DNA of 64,000 bases from Rutstroemia sp. NJR-2017a BVV2 (taxonomy: Eukaryota > Ascomycota > Leotiomycetes > Helotiales > Rutstroemiaceae). The notes beneath the pieces were generated by a model. That model was not told the DNA's origin. It made no database searches and saw nothing but the letters and a program-made list of their open reading frames with translations. The DNA lies in the NCBI GenBank assembly GCA_002946415.1, contig NJPS01000044.1, forward strand, positions 496,001 to 560,000. Direction: 5' to 3'. The position numbers were made by a program, and so were the translations under genes. Shown here piece by piece: positions 1 through 11,155 of the stretch (positions within the stretch are counted from its first letter, which is position 1; each line of letters starts with the position of its first letter).

Positions 1-145
1 ATGGATCCCATAAGGTTATCCGGCCACCGTAAGCACAAGCTTACCGCAACTTAAAATCCCCCTAAGGACCCTACTCGTCCAGCACCTCAAACAAAGGAGC
101 TCCCTACGTTTCCGCCGCGCGAGATCTGGTCCCTAGCCCTTCACC

Positions 146-1495
146 ATGCAGCGCCTAAGCAAACGCAGAACCAACAAACTATCGCCTACACCATCGCCCA
201 GCAGCAAAAGCAACACCAATGATTCTGCTCACGACCGCACTTCCCTCACCACAAGCATCAATTTCGGTCCCACATCCAAAACGAACATGGACCACTCACA
301 CTCCGCGCCCGACGATCCGCGTAAACCCCTCCTGGACGCAGCAGGGGCCGGGGTGGGCAGCATGCGGCTAAACCATGACACTGCCAAGGAGAATCACAGT
401 ACTGGTAGTAGTGTGGTTAATAATCTATCCTACGGCGCGAGTACGAGTCCTTCATCACAACATTCAATTACGCGGGGTTCTGGGCCTGCAGACGACGAAG
501 AGGACGTCGACGAAGAAGTACGGCTAGAAGCAGAAGAGAACGATTCCGCGATGGAGAATATTAGTCGCAAGTCCCAATGGATCTTATTGGCCGTGGCTAG
601 TGGTGCTTGTGCGGCTTTCAATGGAGTGTTTGCGAAATTGTATGTTGCTTTTTTTCTGTGCGCGCATCGCATCGGATGGCTTGGGAGGGGGTTCCGTACG
701 GATGTCTTTCTGATTCTGTGTGTTCACGAGAGAGCAGTCACTGCCTGTCCGCGAGCTGCAGTTGCGCTAGTTTCCGCTATTGCTGCAAGCCATCCGGAAG
801 CATAGGATTATTATGTCACGTACTTAGCAAAAGTTTAACTGACTCCTCTCTCGTATAGAACCACAACCCAATTAACGACATCGTTCGCGGAGAGCGTAGC
901 CAGCTTCTTCGGGCTCGGAGAAGGAGAAAAAGTGGTGGAATATGGCGTGCGAGGGGTAAGTCCAGTCCCACGAACACCTTACCCATAATCCTCCGCCGTC
1001 CCCGTCCGCTAAACTGACATCCTCCCACAGATATTCTTCCTCCTCAACCTCGTCTTCAACGGCATAATGTGGACACTCTTCACCAAAGCCCTGGCGCGCG
1101 GGACCTCCACCGTACAAGTCTCGATCATCAACACATCCTCGAACTTCATGATCACGGCCGTCCTCGGCTTTATAATATTTTCCGAAAGCCTTCCGCCGCT
1201 TTGGTTCGTCGGCGCAGCGTTACTCGTAGCCGGGAACGTGATTATCGGGCGCAGAGAAGAGGAGGAGAAGGACAAGGGGGATTTGGAAGGGGGGAGAGCG
1301 GGCGAGGAAGGCGATGGGTTGCTTGGGGAAGAGCTGGAGTTGGGGGGGAGTGTGATTGCGGAGGCGGAGGATGCGGATGCGGAGGGGAAGAGGACGAGAG
1401 AGAGAGAGCAGGAGGATGTTTTGGATTTGGCGTTGGGGGAGGAGGAGGAGGAGGAGGGGAAGAGTAGTAGTGAGGATGATATTTTGCTGCTTTGA
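146..1495 (+). CDS. TMEM42/EamA-like small membrane transporter-family protein
   Basis: Spliced from 146..639, 859..955 and 1031..1495 (351 aa). Introns are GTATGT..TAG and GTAAGT..CAG. The first ~140 residues are Ser/Thr/Asn-rich and acidic and probably cytosolic. The first membrane helix follows (about 144-165, WILLAVASGACAAFNGVFAKL). Exon 3 opens with two or three more hydrophobic helices (IFFLLNLVFNGIMW; SSNFMITAVLGFIIFSE; LWFVGAALLVAGNVIIG). The order and the NGxxAKL...TTSFA...EKVVEYGVRG...NTSSNFM pattern match fungal TMEM42 relatives in the drug/metabolite transporter superfamily; no substrate is established. The last ~80 residues are Asp/Glu/Gly-rich with an EEEEEE run. The ATG at 146 is the first in frame after an upstream C-rich leader. 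Converges with the helicase gene to its right. Confidence 0.8.
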
Positions 1496-2297
1496 TGGTA
1501 TGTTGTACAGTATACTATGTATAGATGTGGATATACGATAGGATAGAGGTGGTGGGCATGGCCTTGGCGTTTAGAGATTTTCTTGGGCTGCGGAGCTTCA
1601 TGTTCAAGTTATATACCTCTTCGATATTGAATAGTTATACAAGAGTTGCTTGCACACACGGGATGTTGTTCGTGCTTCCTCCCAAAGTATCGGTAACGGC
1701 GTAGAGGAATGATATTATTATGGGTACTGATAGGGGGCTACTCGTCTATCTAGAGGGTGGACAGAAAGCTTGAAGTAACTCGACATAACCGCCCTGCAGT
1801 TGCGGCTGGGTCATTCATTCCTAGTCACTTCAAATGAGGCGCCCCTCAATCACTCATGGGAGCACTGTCAACGGCTCTATGATCTGTCCGTGTTGCGATT
1901 CCAGATCGAACTTGAGGTCCAGCACCGCATATTCGATGAGATCATTTTCAACTACCTACTATCATTTCCAGGTTACAAATTTCAAGCAGTACTTTTTGAC
2001 GGTCCATGCCAATGGTCCGACACGATTTCCTTGCAATCTTGTCTGCTCATTCTTGATGCGATGATATACATATACATATTTATATTGATTTTACATAAGT
2101 AGCAGAGCTCCGTAGACCAGCACACGAGCCATCTAGTGTAGCAAGATATTATACAAATCCTGTCTTTCGACCACAGATCAACCCGAAGAATATTCAAAGA
2201 AAAAGCCAACCTCTACCTATACTAAACACCATTCTTGCCAATAACAGCCGACGTTTTTCTCCCCAATAAAAACACGCAAGCACCCAACAAACCAACC
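1496..2297. other. Convergent intergenic region, no gene supported
   Basis: The 3' flanks of the TMEM42-like gene (+) and the helicase gene (-) meet here. Open frames of 60-100 codons occur (for example 1800-2102) but have no recognisable motif and no splice partners. AT-rich stretches near 2060-2100 could serve polyadenylation. Confidence 0.5.
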
Positions 2298-5200
2298 CTA
2301 AGCCAACAACTTCATAATATCACCCATCCTCGTCTCCTTCCCTTTCTCACCCTTCGTCTTCTCTCTAAAAGCCTTCCCAACCAACTTCCTCTTCTCCGCC
2401 TGAATCTCCAAAACTCTCTCCTCGATACTCCCCTCCATAACCAATCTCCACACCGTACACTTCCTCTTCTGCCCCAGTCTATGCACCCGATCCACAGCCT
2501 GATCCTCGATTGCCGGTGCCCACCAAGAATCCGCCAGGATAACTGTATCAGCAGCAACGAGGTTAAGTCCCACGGAGCACACCGCAAGACTGGCAAGCAG
2601 GATCCGGCACTCTGGGTCTTGGTCGAGAGCCTGCATGCCTCTGTCCCGTTGCTCGGGTTTCATGGATCCGTCGATGCGGGCGAACTTGTAACCAGCTTGC
2701 TCGAGTTGTTTCTGGATGATGTTGAGGAATGAAGTCCATTGGGAGAAAATGACGACCTTGGAGAGGGGATCGCGATGGGTTGCTTTTAGGATCTCCATTA
2801 GAGCTTCGGTTTTGGAGGACTGCTCGTCGGTGTTGATCTCTTCGTCTTGTGCAACTTCTCTGGCTGGTTCGACGAGGAATTTAGTGTCGGGAAGGTTGGC
2901 ACGGCATAAAGGACATTTTTGCTGGAGCTCGATGGTGCGTTCGATACATTGCAGTCCAAATACATGTTTACAGGCAGTGATCACCGGAGAATGAAGTTCC
3001 TCGAGACAGATGGAACATTCTTCGTGGTTATCGATGCTGAGTTGCAGAAGCATTTGGAGGGCAAGTCGGTTTTCTTTGTTGAGAACAACAATGTCATCTT
3101 TCTCGATAGCTTCCATAAGACCAGCAACTCTAGATTCGCAGAGCTTCCAATGCGAGCATACCTGGCGCAACCGGAGAAGGATCTCAAGAATATGGCTGTA
3201 GGTGATCGTATTCTTCTTGCGCGATTGAGTCTCCAACTGGAACTGTTTAGTCATGCCCTTGGCTTGCTCCCTGCGGCAAATGTTAGTCAACAACGCTTAT
3301 ATAAGTTAGGGAAATAGCTACTTACTCAAGAGCATCGTATTTCTCTTTCTCATCATTGCGGAATTTGATTCTATGAACATATTCCGACAGCTCTGGGAGC
3401 TTCAGGTCGACGAATTTCATGTCCTTCTTCCGTCGCAAACACATAGCTCTCATTGTCGTCTGCAATAGCAGCTCCGCGTTCCGATCTCCGTAGGACCTGT
3501 GGATTGTAAGTTGAATTATCCCCAAATTAAATGCAACAATAACATGATTACAAATCTGAAAGCAGATACTTACAGTGGTCGTGTGAATACAGCATTAAAG
3601 ATCTCAAGTTGTTGAAGACCTCCACTAATACCCATGAATTTGAGCATCGAATAGAAGTCCTTAATAGAATTGACAATCGGTGTGCCAGTGAGAACCCATC
3701 GTGACTCAGCAAGAACGCTCGATGCCGCAATTGCTGCCTTCGTGTTTGGATTGCGGATCTGATGACCTTCATCCAAGACAATCCTACGCCAGTTCATCGA
3801 GAAAAGTCCATCAGCAGCAGGAACCTTTCCAGCCACCTTGGTACCACGGAACAGTTCCGAGACGAGTGTGCCATAGCTCGTAACTACAACATCATATTCT
3901 CCAAGCTCCCGCGAGGTCATCGTTTTGGCTTTGTTGGCACCATGATAGGTAAACACCTTCAGAGCTTTATCTTCCTTGATATGTCGTTCCATTTGTTGAG
4001 GCCAGTTCGACATAACGCTGACTGGAGCAATGATCAAGGTTGTGCCTGGTCCACCTTCAAGAATAAGACTAATGACCTGCAAGGTTTTACCCAGTCCCAT
4101 GTCGTCTGCAAGAATGCCTCCTTTGGCGACTGTCGGATTCTTATCACAGTAATTGGTAGCTATGTTTCTGTAGACACCAGATTTTCCGGCTGCAGGTGTC
4201 CATAGTTGAACCACTTCATCGGATCCAGCTTTGGGCAGTACAGGATTCTCTTTTCCTAGCATCCACGCAAGACCTTGACGCTGATAAGGAAGTAAGGTAG
4301 ATTCAAGAGCTTTCGGCTGGCTAGCCATAGACATCTTCGAGAGCACTTCTTCAGGTTCGCCCAGTTCTTCCGCCATCTTATCGACCTCTCTTGGATTAAA
4401 ACGCTCACTGTGTGCAACAAAGTGGGAGAGATCCATTTCTGGCTGAGAGATCGCTGGCTCTGGCTGACTTGAGCTGCCCTGAGAGGACTTATAACCGAGT
4501 TTCTTCCTCGAAGAAGGTTCCACCGGTGCTTTGGCTGTCTTGGGGGCTGCCACAGCTCGCTTTTTCAGAGGTACTCTGTCCGCTTTCAATTTATTTTCCA
4601 CTAGAGGACGCAAAATTAGCATATTAGCAATGACTCGCCACAGTGAACCAAATTGACTTTGTGATTCCCTGACAAGGTGTGGCTTGAGACTCCAACGATA
4701 TCAAAATTAGAAACGTACGTTCTGCTCTTGCGACAGGTTCGCCAGGCCCGTAGACCTTAAGAAGAACCGGGCAATCAAAAGTTCCCTTCTCTCCCGCAAG
4801 AGTACCCTCCAAGACGATAGTTTTACTGTCCTATGGGCACCAATGAGTCTCGAAAGTTTGTCGACGGTGGATGGACGACTTACGAGATAAGGTGCAAGCT
4901 TTTCAGCCAATTGTCGCGGCAAATGACCAATCTGAGTTCCCTGAACATTGTTGACTCTGATAGCGTTTGAATCATACGGATTTCCAGGCTCTCTTCTAAT
5001 CATAACCTGTTCTCCAGGCGTAGCATAACCATGGTAGTATCTGATACCTACAATCTTTCCATCAATAGCGCCCAGACAAACCCATCCAAATCCTTCTTCG
5101 ACATCTTGGCTGAGGTCAACAATATCGCTTTCCTCGCCGTTTTCACCAACGAGCCATTGATCACGAACACTCCAAGAGGCAGTTGACGGAAGTTGACTTG

Positions 5201-5312
5201 AGCTGGCCGCACTAATTCGTGGATGCTTGCGTTGAGGTACATCATTTTCTTCATCAGAGCCTGTCAAATCGATGACGCCCGCTCGTAAGGCGCGTTTCCC
5301 GCGACTTGGCAT
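2298..5312 (-). CDS. HLTF/RAD5-like SNF2 helicase with HIRAN and RING domains
   Basis: Five exons, complement(2298..3270, 3326..3496, 3574..4600, 4719..4830, 4884..5312), 903 aa. A HIRAN domain lies at about 63-175, followed by a basic linker. The SNF2 ATPase has Walker A in ILADDMGLGKT (351-353) and a DEGH box at 457-460. A C3HC4 RING (about 665-702, CSICLEEL..CKHVF..CPLC) sits between the two helicase halves, and motif VI (QAVDRVHRLGQ) is at 837-847. This order is that of yeast Rad5 and human HLTF, which ubiquitinate PCNA and remodel stalled replication forks in the nucleus; that role is inferred here. A SIM-like stretch (VIDLTGSDEE) follows the start. An in-frame frame extension continues upstream of ATG 5312, but this Met precedes the typical basic N terminus. 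Divergent from the PMP3-like gene. Confidence 0.92.
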
Positions 5313-6099
5313 GATGGATTTTGATGATGTGTTGCAGTTTTTCTTGAAGCTCGTGTGAACTTTTAGATAACACGACGCGTTTGCAAAGTTTAGATTTTGG
5401 TTTACAACGCATCGACTGGAATCAAACACCAGATCACGTGTGAACAGAGGGTTCCTTTTTCTTCGTTTTTCTATTCGATTCTTCCCTCTTTTTTATGAAG
5501 CTACTTCTCGTGATTGGTTCATTTCTTTTTAGTTGTTCAGATTTTTGTGTTTAATAGCAAGAAATTTACCGCAACATAGTCTCTGGACTCCATGGTATCC
5601 TCTGACTTCCGCCGTTGTTATCGGAGCCATCACAGCGGAGCAGCTGCACCCCGGATTCTTCTACCGATGACCCTTGAAATTTAGAGCTACCGGAGATTTT
5701 CTAGACTTTCTGAGGGCTTAGCATTATCCAGCATATGAGACACTTACTATCTAGAAGATGGCAATATTAATTGAAAATCCTGCTTCATAATTGTAACATA
5801 TACGAAGCCATTCACAATCCTCCAAAAACAAGACAGTCCAGCAAGTCGCTGCTTATCTGCAGAGAAGCGTCATCGTCCCAAACCTGGCTGACATCCCTGC
5901 TCATCGAGACCCTGCCGAGCCTGCTTGATTCTCGAACGTGCTGATAGTAGTTCCCTGACAGTTAGCTAGATCTTTCATTTATAAAAGTAATACTGAAAGT
6001 CTTCTAATATACTTAGATTCCGTGACTACTTCTCACAGCGATATCATACCTGAAGCATCTTGAAGCTTGCGCGCCGCAAGCTACACATTCTTATGCAAC
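5313..6099. promoter_or_regulatory. Divergent promoter region (helicase / PMP3-like)
   Basis: 787 bp separate the two start codons on opposite strands. T-rich tracts occur next to the helicase start (5445-5545). No defined binding site could be assigned by eye. Confidence 0.4.
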
Positions 6100-6716
6100 A
6101 TGATTCGAGAACGCCTGATACTATGTATCATTAACATTTTCTGTAAGTACCTCCACGCTTGCGAAGCGGTGAAACTAATACCTTCGCTCCAGGTCCTCCA
6201 ATATCAGTTATGCTTGTGCGCTGCTCTTTTGCCTCCTCCAAGTTTCTCTCCCTTCCGCGCACAAGCTGATAGTCACTCTAGGTGGCGGGAGTAGGACCTG
6301 ACTGTTTATTCAACACACTATTCTTCCTTCTCGGCGTCATCCCAGGCCATATCCACGGCTACTATGTCACGTTGACTTATTTCCATCGCAAAGGAAAAGT
6401 CCGCAAGGGCAAATATCCTGGCGGGCCCAAATCATTCATCTGTAGTGAACTGGTGTGGAATGGAGGTGCAACCAACCGGCATGTGGAGGAGCTGCGGCAG
6501 AAAGAAGAAGATGAAAGGATGGCGAAGGAGATGGAGAAGGCGGGTATTAAGAAGTGGAGGAGTAGGAAAGGAAGTGTTGTTAGTAGTGCGGGGGGTAGTG
6601 CGAATCAAGCACGACGTGGTGAAGTGCAAAGAATGCAAAGCGATGTCGGGGTTAGAGGGACTCATCCAGGTGCTGGAAGGGGGAGAGGAGTGGAAAGGAG
6701 TAGGACGATGATGTAG
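6100..6716 (+). CDS. PMP3/UPF0057-type proteolipid with long basic tail
   Basis: Spliced from 6100..6142, 6193..6215 and 6282..6716 (166 aa). Exon 2 is a 23-nt microexon with a weak GTGCGC donor; the next intron has a GCTGAT branch site before CTCTAG. The protein has the two-helix Pmp3 fold: LILCIINIFCPPISVML, then PDCLFNTLFFLLGVIPGHIH, with the family's PP turn and IPGHIH motif. Pmp3 proteins are small plasma-membrane proteins linked to membrane potential and cation stress. Yeast Pmp3 is about 55 aa; this one adds about 110 hydrophilic residues rich in Lys/Arg/Glu/Gly/Ser (KVRKGKYPGG..., EELRQKEEDERMAKEMEK), like the longer fungal members. The microexon is inferred from frame and family, not from transcripts. 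Confidence 0.8.
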
Positions 6717-7039
6717 CCTCATGTTTGTTAGATTTGAATGAAGCTCACTGGGGCATACAATCGGCTATGTTGTGCCTTGCTAGGAGGGTGGCACATAGGC
6801 TCCTCAACAGGCTTAGGAAGTGTGCAAATAGTTGCGCAGAAAATGTATGATTGTAGCATATTCTGACCGATCGCCTTAAGTACCTCATATAATGTAAGGC
6901 AAATGCGCAATGTGTACTGTGGTACCCAGGACAATATCCTCCTAGTACAATTTCAAACCCTTGGGTATCGCTTCATAAACGGTAGAAAGAACACCATGTA
7001 CGCCAAATTTTCCTTCAAACGAGCCGCAATAAACCTCTC
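6717..7039. other. Convergent 3' flanks, no gene seen
   Basis: Space between the stop of the PMP3-like gene and the stop of the histone H4 variant gene. No supported gene. Confidence 0.5.
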
Positions 7040-7752
7040 TTACTTCTCTGCAGTTCCAAAGCCATAGATAGGACGACCCATCCGTTTGAGGACCCAAACA
7101 ACCTGCGCATAACTTAGATCAGTAAATCCTGTGACTAGGGATAGCATTCCAACTTACGTCGCTAACGGTACACGTTTTCCTTCCTCCGTGGTCAACCATG
7201 GCACATATATCTCTGAGGACCTGCGCACCGTTAGAATAAGTAGTCTGGCTCATCCAAAGGCGACGAACTCTGGTCATGTAATCTTTCATGACGAGTCTCG
7301 TCTCGTCATAGATCCCACCCGAGATCCTTTTGATTCCTCCTCTGCGAGCCATGCGTCTGTTTGAAGTATTAGATCGATCCGCTAGTACGGGAAGGAGCGC
7401 TCATACCTTATATCGCCTTTTGTGATGCCGTATAAATTATCTTTCAAAATTTTGCTTTTCAGATCGAGGACATGTCAGTATCTGTTTCAGACTCTTGTGC
7501 ACGACCTTCCGGTGCAAACACTTGGAAGACAACAGTTGGATCGCCCAAGTGGATATAACTGTGACACAGAAAACAACATGCGACTCACCGGTGTCTCTTC
7601 TGTAACTGTTTTCCAGCTACACGATAACCCCGCGATCCCTTCCCGCGTCCTTGTGGATGGCTGCTTGCAAGAACGCTCTTGCCAGCAAGCGATCTATGGC
7701 CGTCATTGCGCACACTAGGAGGTGAGGAACCCAGTCCTCTAAACGGAGGCAT
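7040..7752 (-). CDS. Divergent histone H4 variant
   Basis: Five short exons, complement(7040..7102, 7158..7220, 7269..7356, 7407..7454, 7589..7752), 141 aa. All junctions are GT..AG; intron 4 is a stop-free 48 nt with a TTCTAAC branch site. From QLQKRHRK to the end the protein aligns with canonical H4 without gaps: RKILKDN, GITK, ARRGGIKRIS, IYDETR, RKT, DVV, LKR, GR and YGFG are kept. By my hand count about 49 of 83 core residues match H4 as remembered, against near-identity for ordinary H4. The tail is about 35 residues longer and lacks the regular GKGGKGLGKGGAK pattern; the K20 context RHRK is kept and the K77 position is Gly. A divergent H4 variant (hH4v) is known in Neurospora crassa; orthology is possible but untested. 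Role unknown, presumably chromatin. Confidence 0.88.
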
Positions 7753-8220
7753 GATATGCAACAAGCGATTGGTTTAATTAAATGGTAGGATCTATGCTCT
7801 GACGGCGTATGATATGTATGACAAAAAGACCCGCTGTTCTAGAAGAGTGTGAAATTCACAGATTGCGATACCTAGATAACGAGGGTAGTTAACGCGATGC
7901 GCGGCTCTAGTGCGAGGATCAGGGCGCGAATTCAGGTGTTGAATTTAGCGTGTTTCGCCCGAATGCTGCAAGCTGAAGTAGAATATTCACTTTCTATCAC
8001 AGATAGTGTTGGCTGCAGGTTTTTCCAAAGGTGAAATGAATTTAACTTCTAAGCCTCCCGGTCAGGGAAGAAGTCTACTAAAACTCGATATTCAGCCAAG
8101 AGTCTCAAAGTTAATACAATGCAACAATCCAATAAGCATATCGTGTCTAAATTACTGAACGCCCTCAAAAACTCTGAGAACCAGAAGTCCCCCATCGGCC
8201 CGAATTGGGTATCATGGCAA
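7753..8220. other. Intergenic, upstream of the H4 variant
   Basis: 468 bp between the H4-variant start and the stop of the Svf1-like gene, both on the minus strand. It should hold the variant's promoter. No clear TATA box or known histone promoter element was recognised. Confidence 0.4.
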
Positions 8221-9474
8221 TTATTCCGAGATGAACGTCGCCTCCGTGTAGAGAATCCCTTCTTCAGTTATCTCCTCATCACCAATCTTCATCTTGAAGA
8301 CTGTCGGCTTGTCACGCGGCGAGTACTGAAAAGTGGTTAATAAAAGGATAAAGCCTTCTGCTCAGACTTTGGACTAACCTGGTAGATGTACGGCCTAGTT
8401 CCCGCTGCTCCTGCCACGATCTTTTTCACGAATCCTGGCACATGCTGCATGACGTCAAGCCTGTCAAGTCTCTCCCCCAGGCCGGTTTCCATGGAAGCAG
8501 ACACAGACTTGCCATCCTTTGTCTTCCCGTTCCAGTCAAATCTTACAGCTTCCGGCTCGGGCCAGTCACTTCCCGAGTCTTGCCTGACCTTTGTATGCTT
8601 CACGGTGTTACCTGCTCCAGCATAGATGATTTCTCCATCCTTGACTATACCGCCAACACTGACAATCGTAGAGCCGTATGAAGGCGGAGTTGTGTATTCC
8701 ATCATGATCGCCGAAAATTGAGGGCCTTGGTAGTCAACAAAGTTCCATTTGGCAGCAGCATGATGCGGCTTCATGCCTTGTAACGCATGGATAAACAAAG
8801 CCTTTCCTGCGAAGTCGATCGAGCCATCCTTCGTGGTAATCGATCCTTTTGAGATTGTTCTTGGCCAAAATGCATGTCTTATCGCACCCCAAGGTGCCTC
8901 AGGATCCGTCCCGTAATACGTTTTGCCATCTTTGCCGACGTGAAATCCTGGCGCAACTCGGGTTATAGTCAGATTAACAATAGAAGCTTCGTTGATCATA
9001 GACTTGATTGTGTATTCAGTTCCATCCTCAGAAAGATCCACTGCACAATTATCGGCGTAAAAGCAGGTCTTATCGTCACTGAATTCAACCTTCGATAGTT
9101 GGTTGGTCGAAAAGAGAAGTGGCTTTGGACTGCCTTTAGGATAATTTATCTTCGTATTGAACTGGCAAGTCGTTCGAATACCACTTCCCAAGGAATTAGC
9201 ATTCTTTAATGACGATATGAGTCTGGAGGACATACGCAACATTGCTGTAGATAACCTGTGCCATAGCGATATGCCCGTTATCTGCCATAATATAGAAAGT
9301 CTGGGTTTCGACACTTGTTGAATCCATAACCGCCCACTTCATGTCGTCTCTCGTGAGCTCTGTGTAAGGTGTCGTCTCTGCCTGTTTTCCTACAGGTATC
9401 ACAGCGGAAGCTCCGTATATTGGTTCGGCCGTGCCGGCGACGTTGGCCATCTGCTTTTTCGCCCATTTCATCAT
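8221..9474 (-). CDS. svf1: Svf1-like survival factor / ceramide-binding lipocalin-like protein
   Basis: Three exons, complement(8221..8325, 8379..9183, 9236..9474), 382 aa. The whole length matches the fungal Svf1 family: an amphipathic start ([14 protein letters not shown]), [78 protein letters not shown] and an acidic end ([19 protein letters not shown]). Svf1 has a double-lipocalin fold, protects yeast against oxidative stress and cold, and has been reported to bind ceramides for ER-to-Golgi sphingolipid traffic. The N-terminal amphipathic helix that attaches it to Golgi membranes is visible. Length is normal and no break is seen. Divergent from the mitochondrial L11 gene, with 480 bp between starts. 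Confidence 0.95.
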
Positions 9475-9954
9475 TTTGAATTATTGTTGATACGATAGAC
9501 CGAATTAAAAAGTTGTATTGCGTTTATGTGATTCAGGAAATACTCTCCCTCAAGTAGCCTTCGGGACAAGAGTGACCCCCCATCGTTTCGCGCTTGCCTA
9601 GCAGCCAATTCATGCTGATCAAGGCACTTGCGAGGCTCTTTGCAGAGTCTGAAGAGGGATAAATCTTGCGATCGAGGGCTATATTTGTACAGAATGACGC
9701 AGCTTGGTGTATGGCATTACAAAGTATCATTTTATGAGATGGTTTCAAGTTTGGGTGACGTTTCGCGATGTATGAACTTGAGTGAGAGTTCGGATCTGTA
9801 AAAGCTTGGGGTAAGGAGGACCCCTGATACCCCTCGGAAATTTATCATGATGCACTGTTACCTTATCGACGAGGCGCCAACCTAATCCTAAAATTTATCA
9901 AATTCGATCTCAAAACTATCAGAGCGCCGTCAACATCTAAGCACCACAGTCAAG
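9475..9954. promoter_or_regulatory. Divergent promoter region (svf1 / mitochondrial L11)
   Basis: 480 bp between opposite starts. No specific factor site assigned. Confidence 0.4.
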
Positions 9955-10521
9955 ATGTCGAAAGCGCGCGCCGCAGCGGATCAGATTGTGAAACTGATTG
10001 TAGGGGCAGGGCAAGCTAGTCCCAGTCCCCCAGTCGGTCCTGCGTTGGGAAGTAAAGGTGTGAAGTCTATGGATTTTTGCAAAGTACGTCCGGTTTGCGA
10101 CAGCGCTCTCAATTAGAGGAGCAAGAGCATCGCCTTCCAGATCCTCTAGTCTTGTCTGCCCGTCGTGTGCAATGTTTGCTGATGCCATTGCTAGGAATTC
10201 AATGCAAGAACCGCGCACATGAATCCAGGTACGCCAATACCTGCGAGAGTCACAGTCCGTCCAGATCGTTCGTTCCACTTCGAAATCCGTACGCCAACAA
10301 CTGCATACCTGTTATTGAATGCCGCCGGCGTGGAATCCAAGAAGGGGAAACTGAAGGGAAAGTCTGGGAGTGAGATTGTGGGCACGATATCCTTGAAGCA
10401 TGTTTACGAAATCGCCAAAGTCAAACAATCAGAATTACGACTATCAGGGTTATCACTGGAAGGATTGTGCAAATCGGTGATCGCGACGGCAAAATCAGTC
10501 GGAGTAGCAGTTGTCCCATAG
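9955..10521 (+). CDS. Mitochondrial large ribosomal subunit protein uL11m
   Basis: Two exons, 9955..10083 and 10195..10521 (151 aa), intron GTACGT..CTAG. The N-terminal domain carries the L11 signature ([25 protein letters not shown], shown here only as landmarks: KLIVGAGQA and PPVGPALG), then MDFCKEFNART and PARVTV. The C-terminal RNA-binding domain ends in [19 protein letters not shown]11 binds the GTPase-associated centre of the large-subunit rRNA. The short Lys-rich N terminus, with no long presequence, resembles yeast Mrpl19. A mitochondrial rather than cytosolic location follows from the bacterial-type sequence (cytosolic L12 differs strongly). Confidence 0.93.
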
Positions 10522-11127
10522 GAGAGAGGGGCACGAGGGGTCACTGAATGGGTCGAAATGACAAGCTCAAGTGGGTTTGTGCGATGATTGCCCATCGCAG
10601 TGGCGTTGGGATCTTCTTTGACATTTGCAGTGGTAAGGCGGCAAGACGCCAGACCTGTACAACCAAATATTGTAAATTAGAGGACATTCGCATGAAGATG
10701 GCATGCTTCAAGTTACTTTCGGCCGGCGTGGTACTGGATGTAGAATCGATATCAAGATGGTGATTGTACTTGTAGTTCCGAAGATTGGCTGTTGATAAGA
10801 CACAACGAAGCTAAGGATCTAATCTGATAACAAAAATACTACAAATGGTATTCCGGAACTGAAGTAGCAGGAAATCATGGCAAGATTGAGAAACTCCGGC
10901 TCCGGAGCTTTTCAACGATACAGACTATTGAAACGGTCGTAGCGTGACGATCATTTCTGCCAATCAGTACGTGAACAATTGGCACGGCAAAATTGAGTGG
11001 CCTGTTGCGAGTATAACCTCGGCAGTATTCCGCAGGGCGATTCTTGGGGGCACCAAGTGCGTTGTTCTAGAAGCCGTCTAGAACCTCACAATCTTCTAAA
11101 CCCAGCATAGATCGATCACAAGCGTTA

Positions 11128-11155
11128 GTACGTCAGCACGTCAGCACGTCAGTCG
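11128..11155. promoter_or_regulatory. Three tandem CGTCA (bZIP/CRE half-site) repeats
   Basis: An 8-bp unit CGTCAGCA is repeated about three times (TACGTCAGCACGTCAGCA...). CGTCA/TGACG is the half-site of Atf/CREB-type bZIP factors. About 1.7 kb upstream of the kinase start, so the link to that gene is weak; it could be a chance microsatellite. Confidence 0.25.

Noticed and set aside
1009..1275. Minus-strand frame opposite exon 3 of the TMEM42-like gene
   Set aside because: The plus strand has conserved membrane-helix motifs and correct introns; the antisense frame is a shadow.
7119..7352. A 77-codon minus-strand frame that looks like a truncated, broken histone H4
   Set aside because: It is not a pseudogene fragment: flanking exons with GT..AG borders restore the full H4 length, and the odd middle part is a 48-nt intron.
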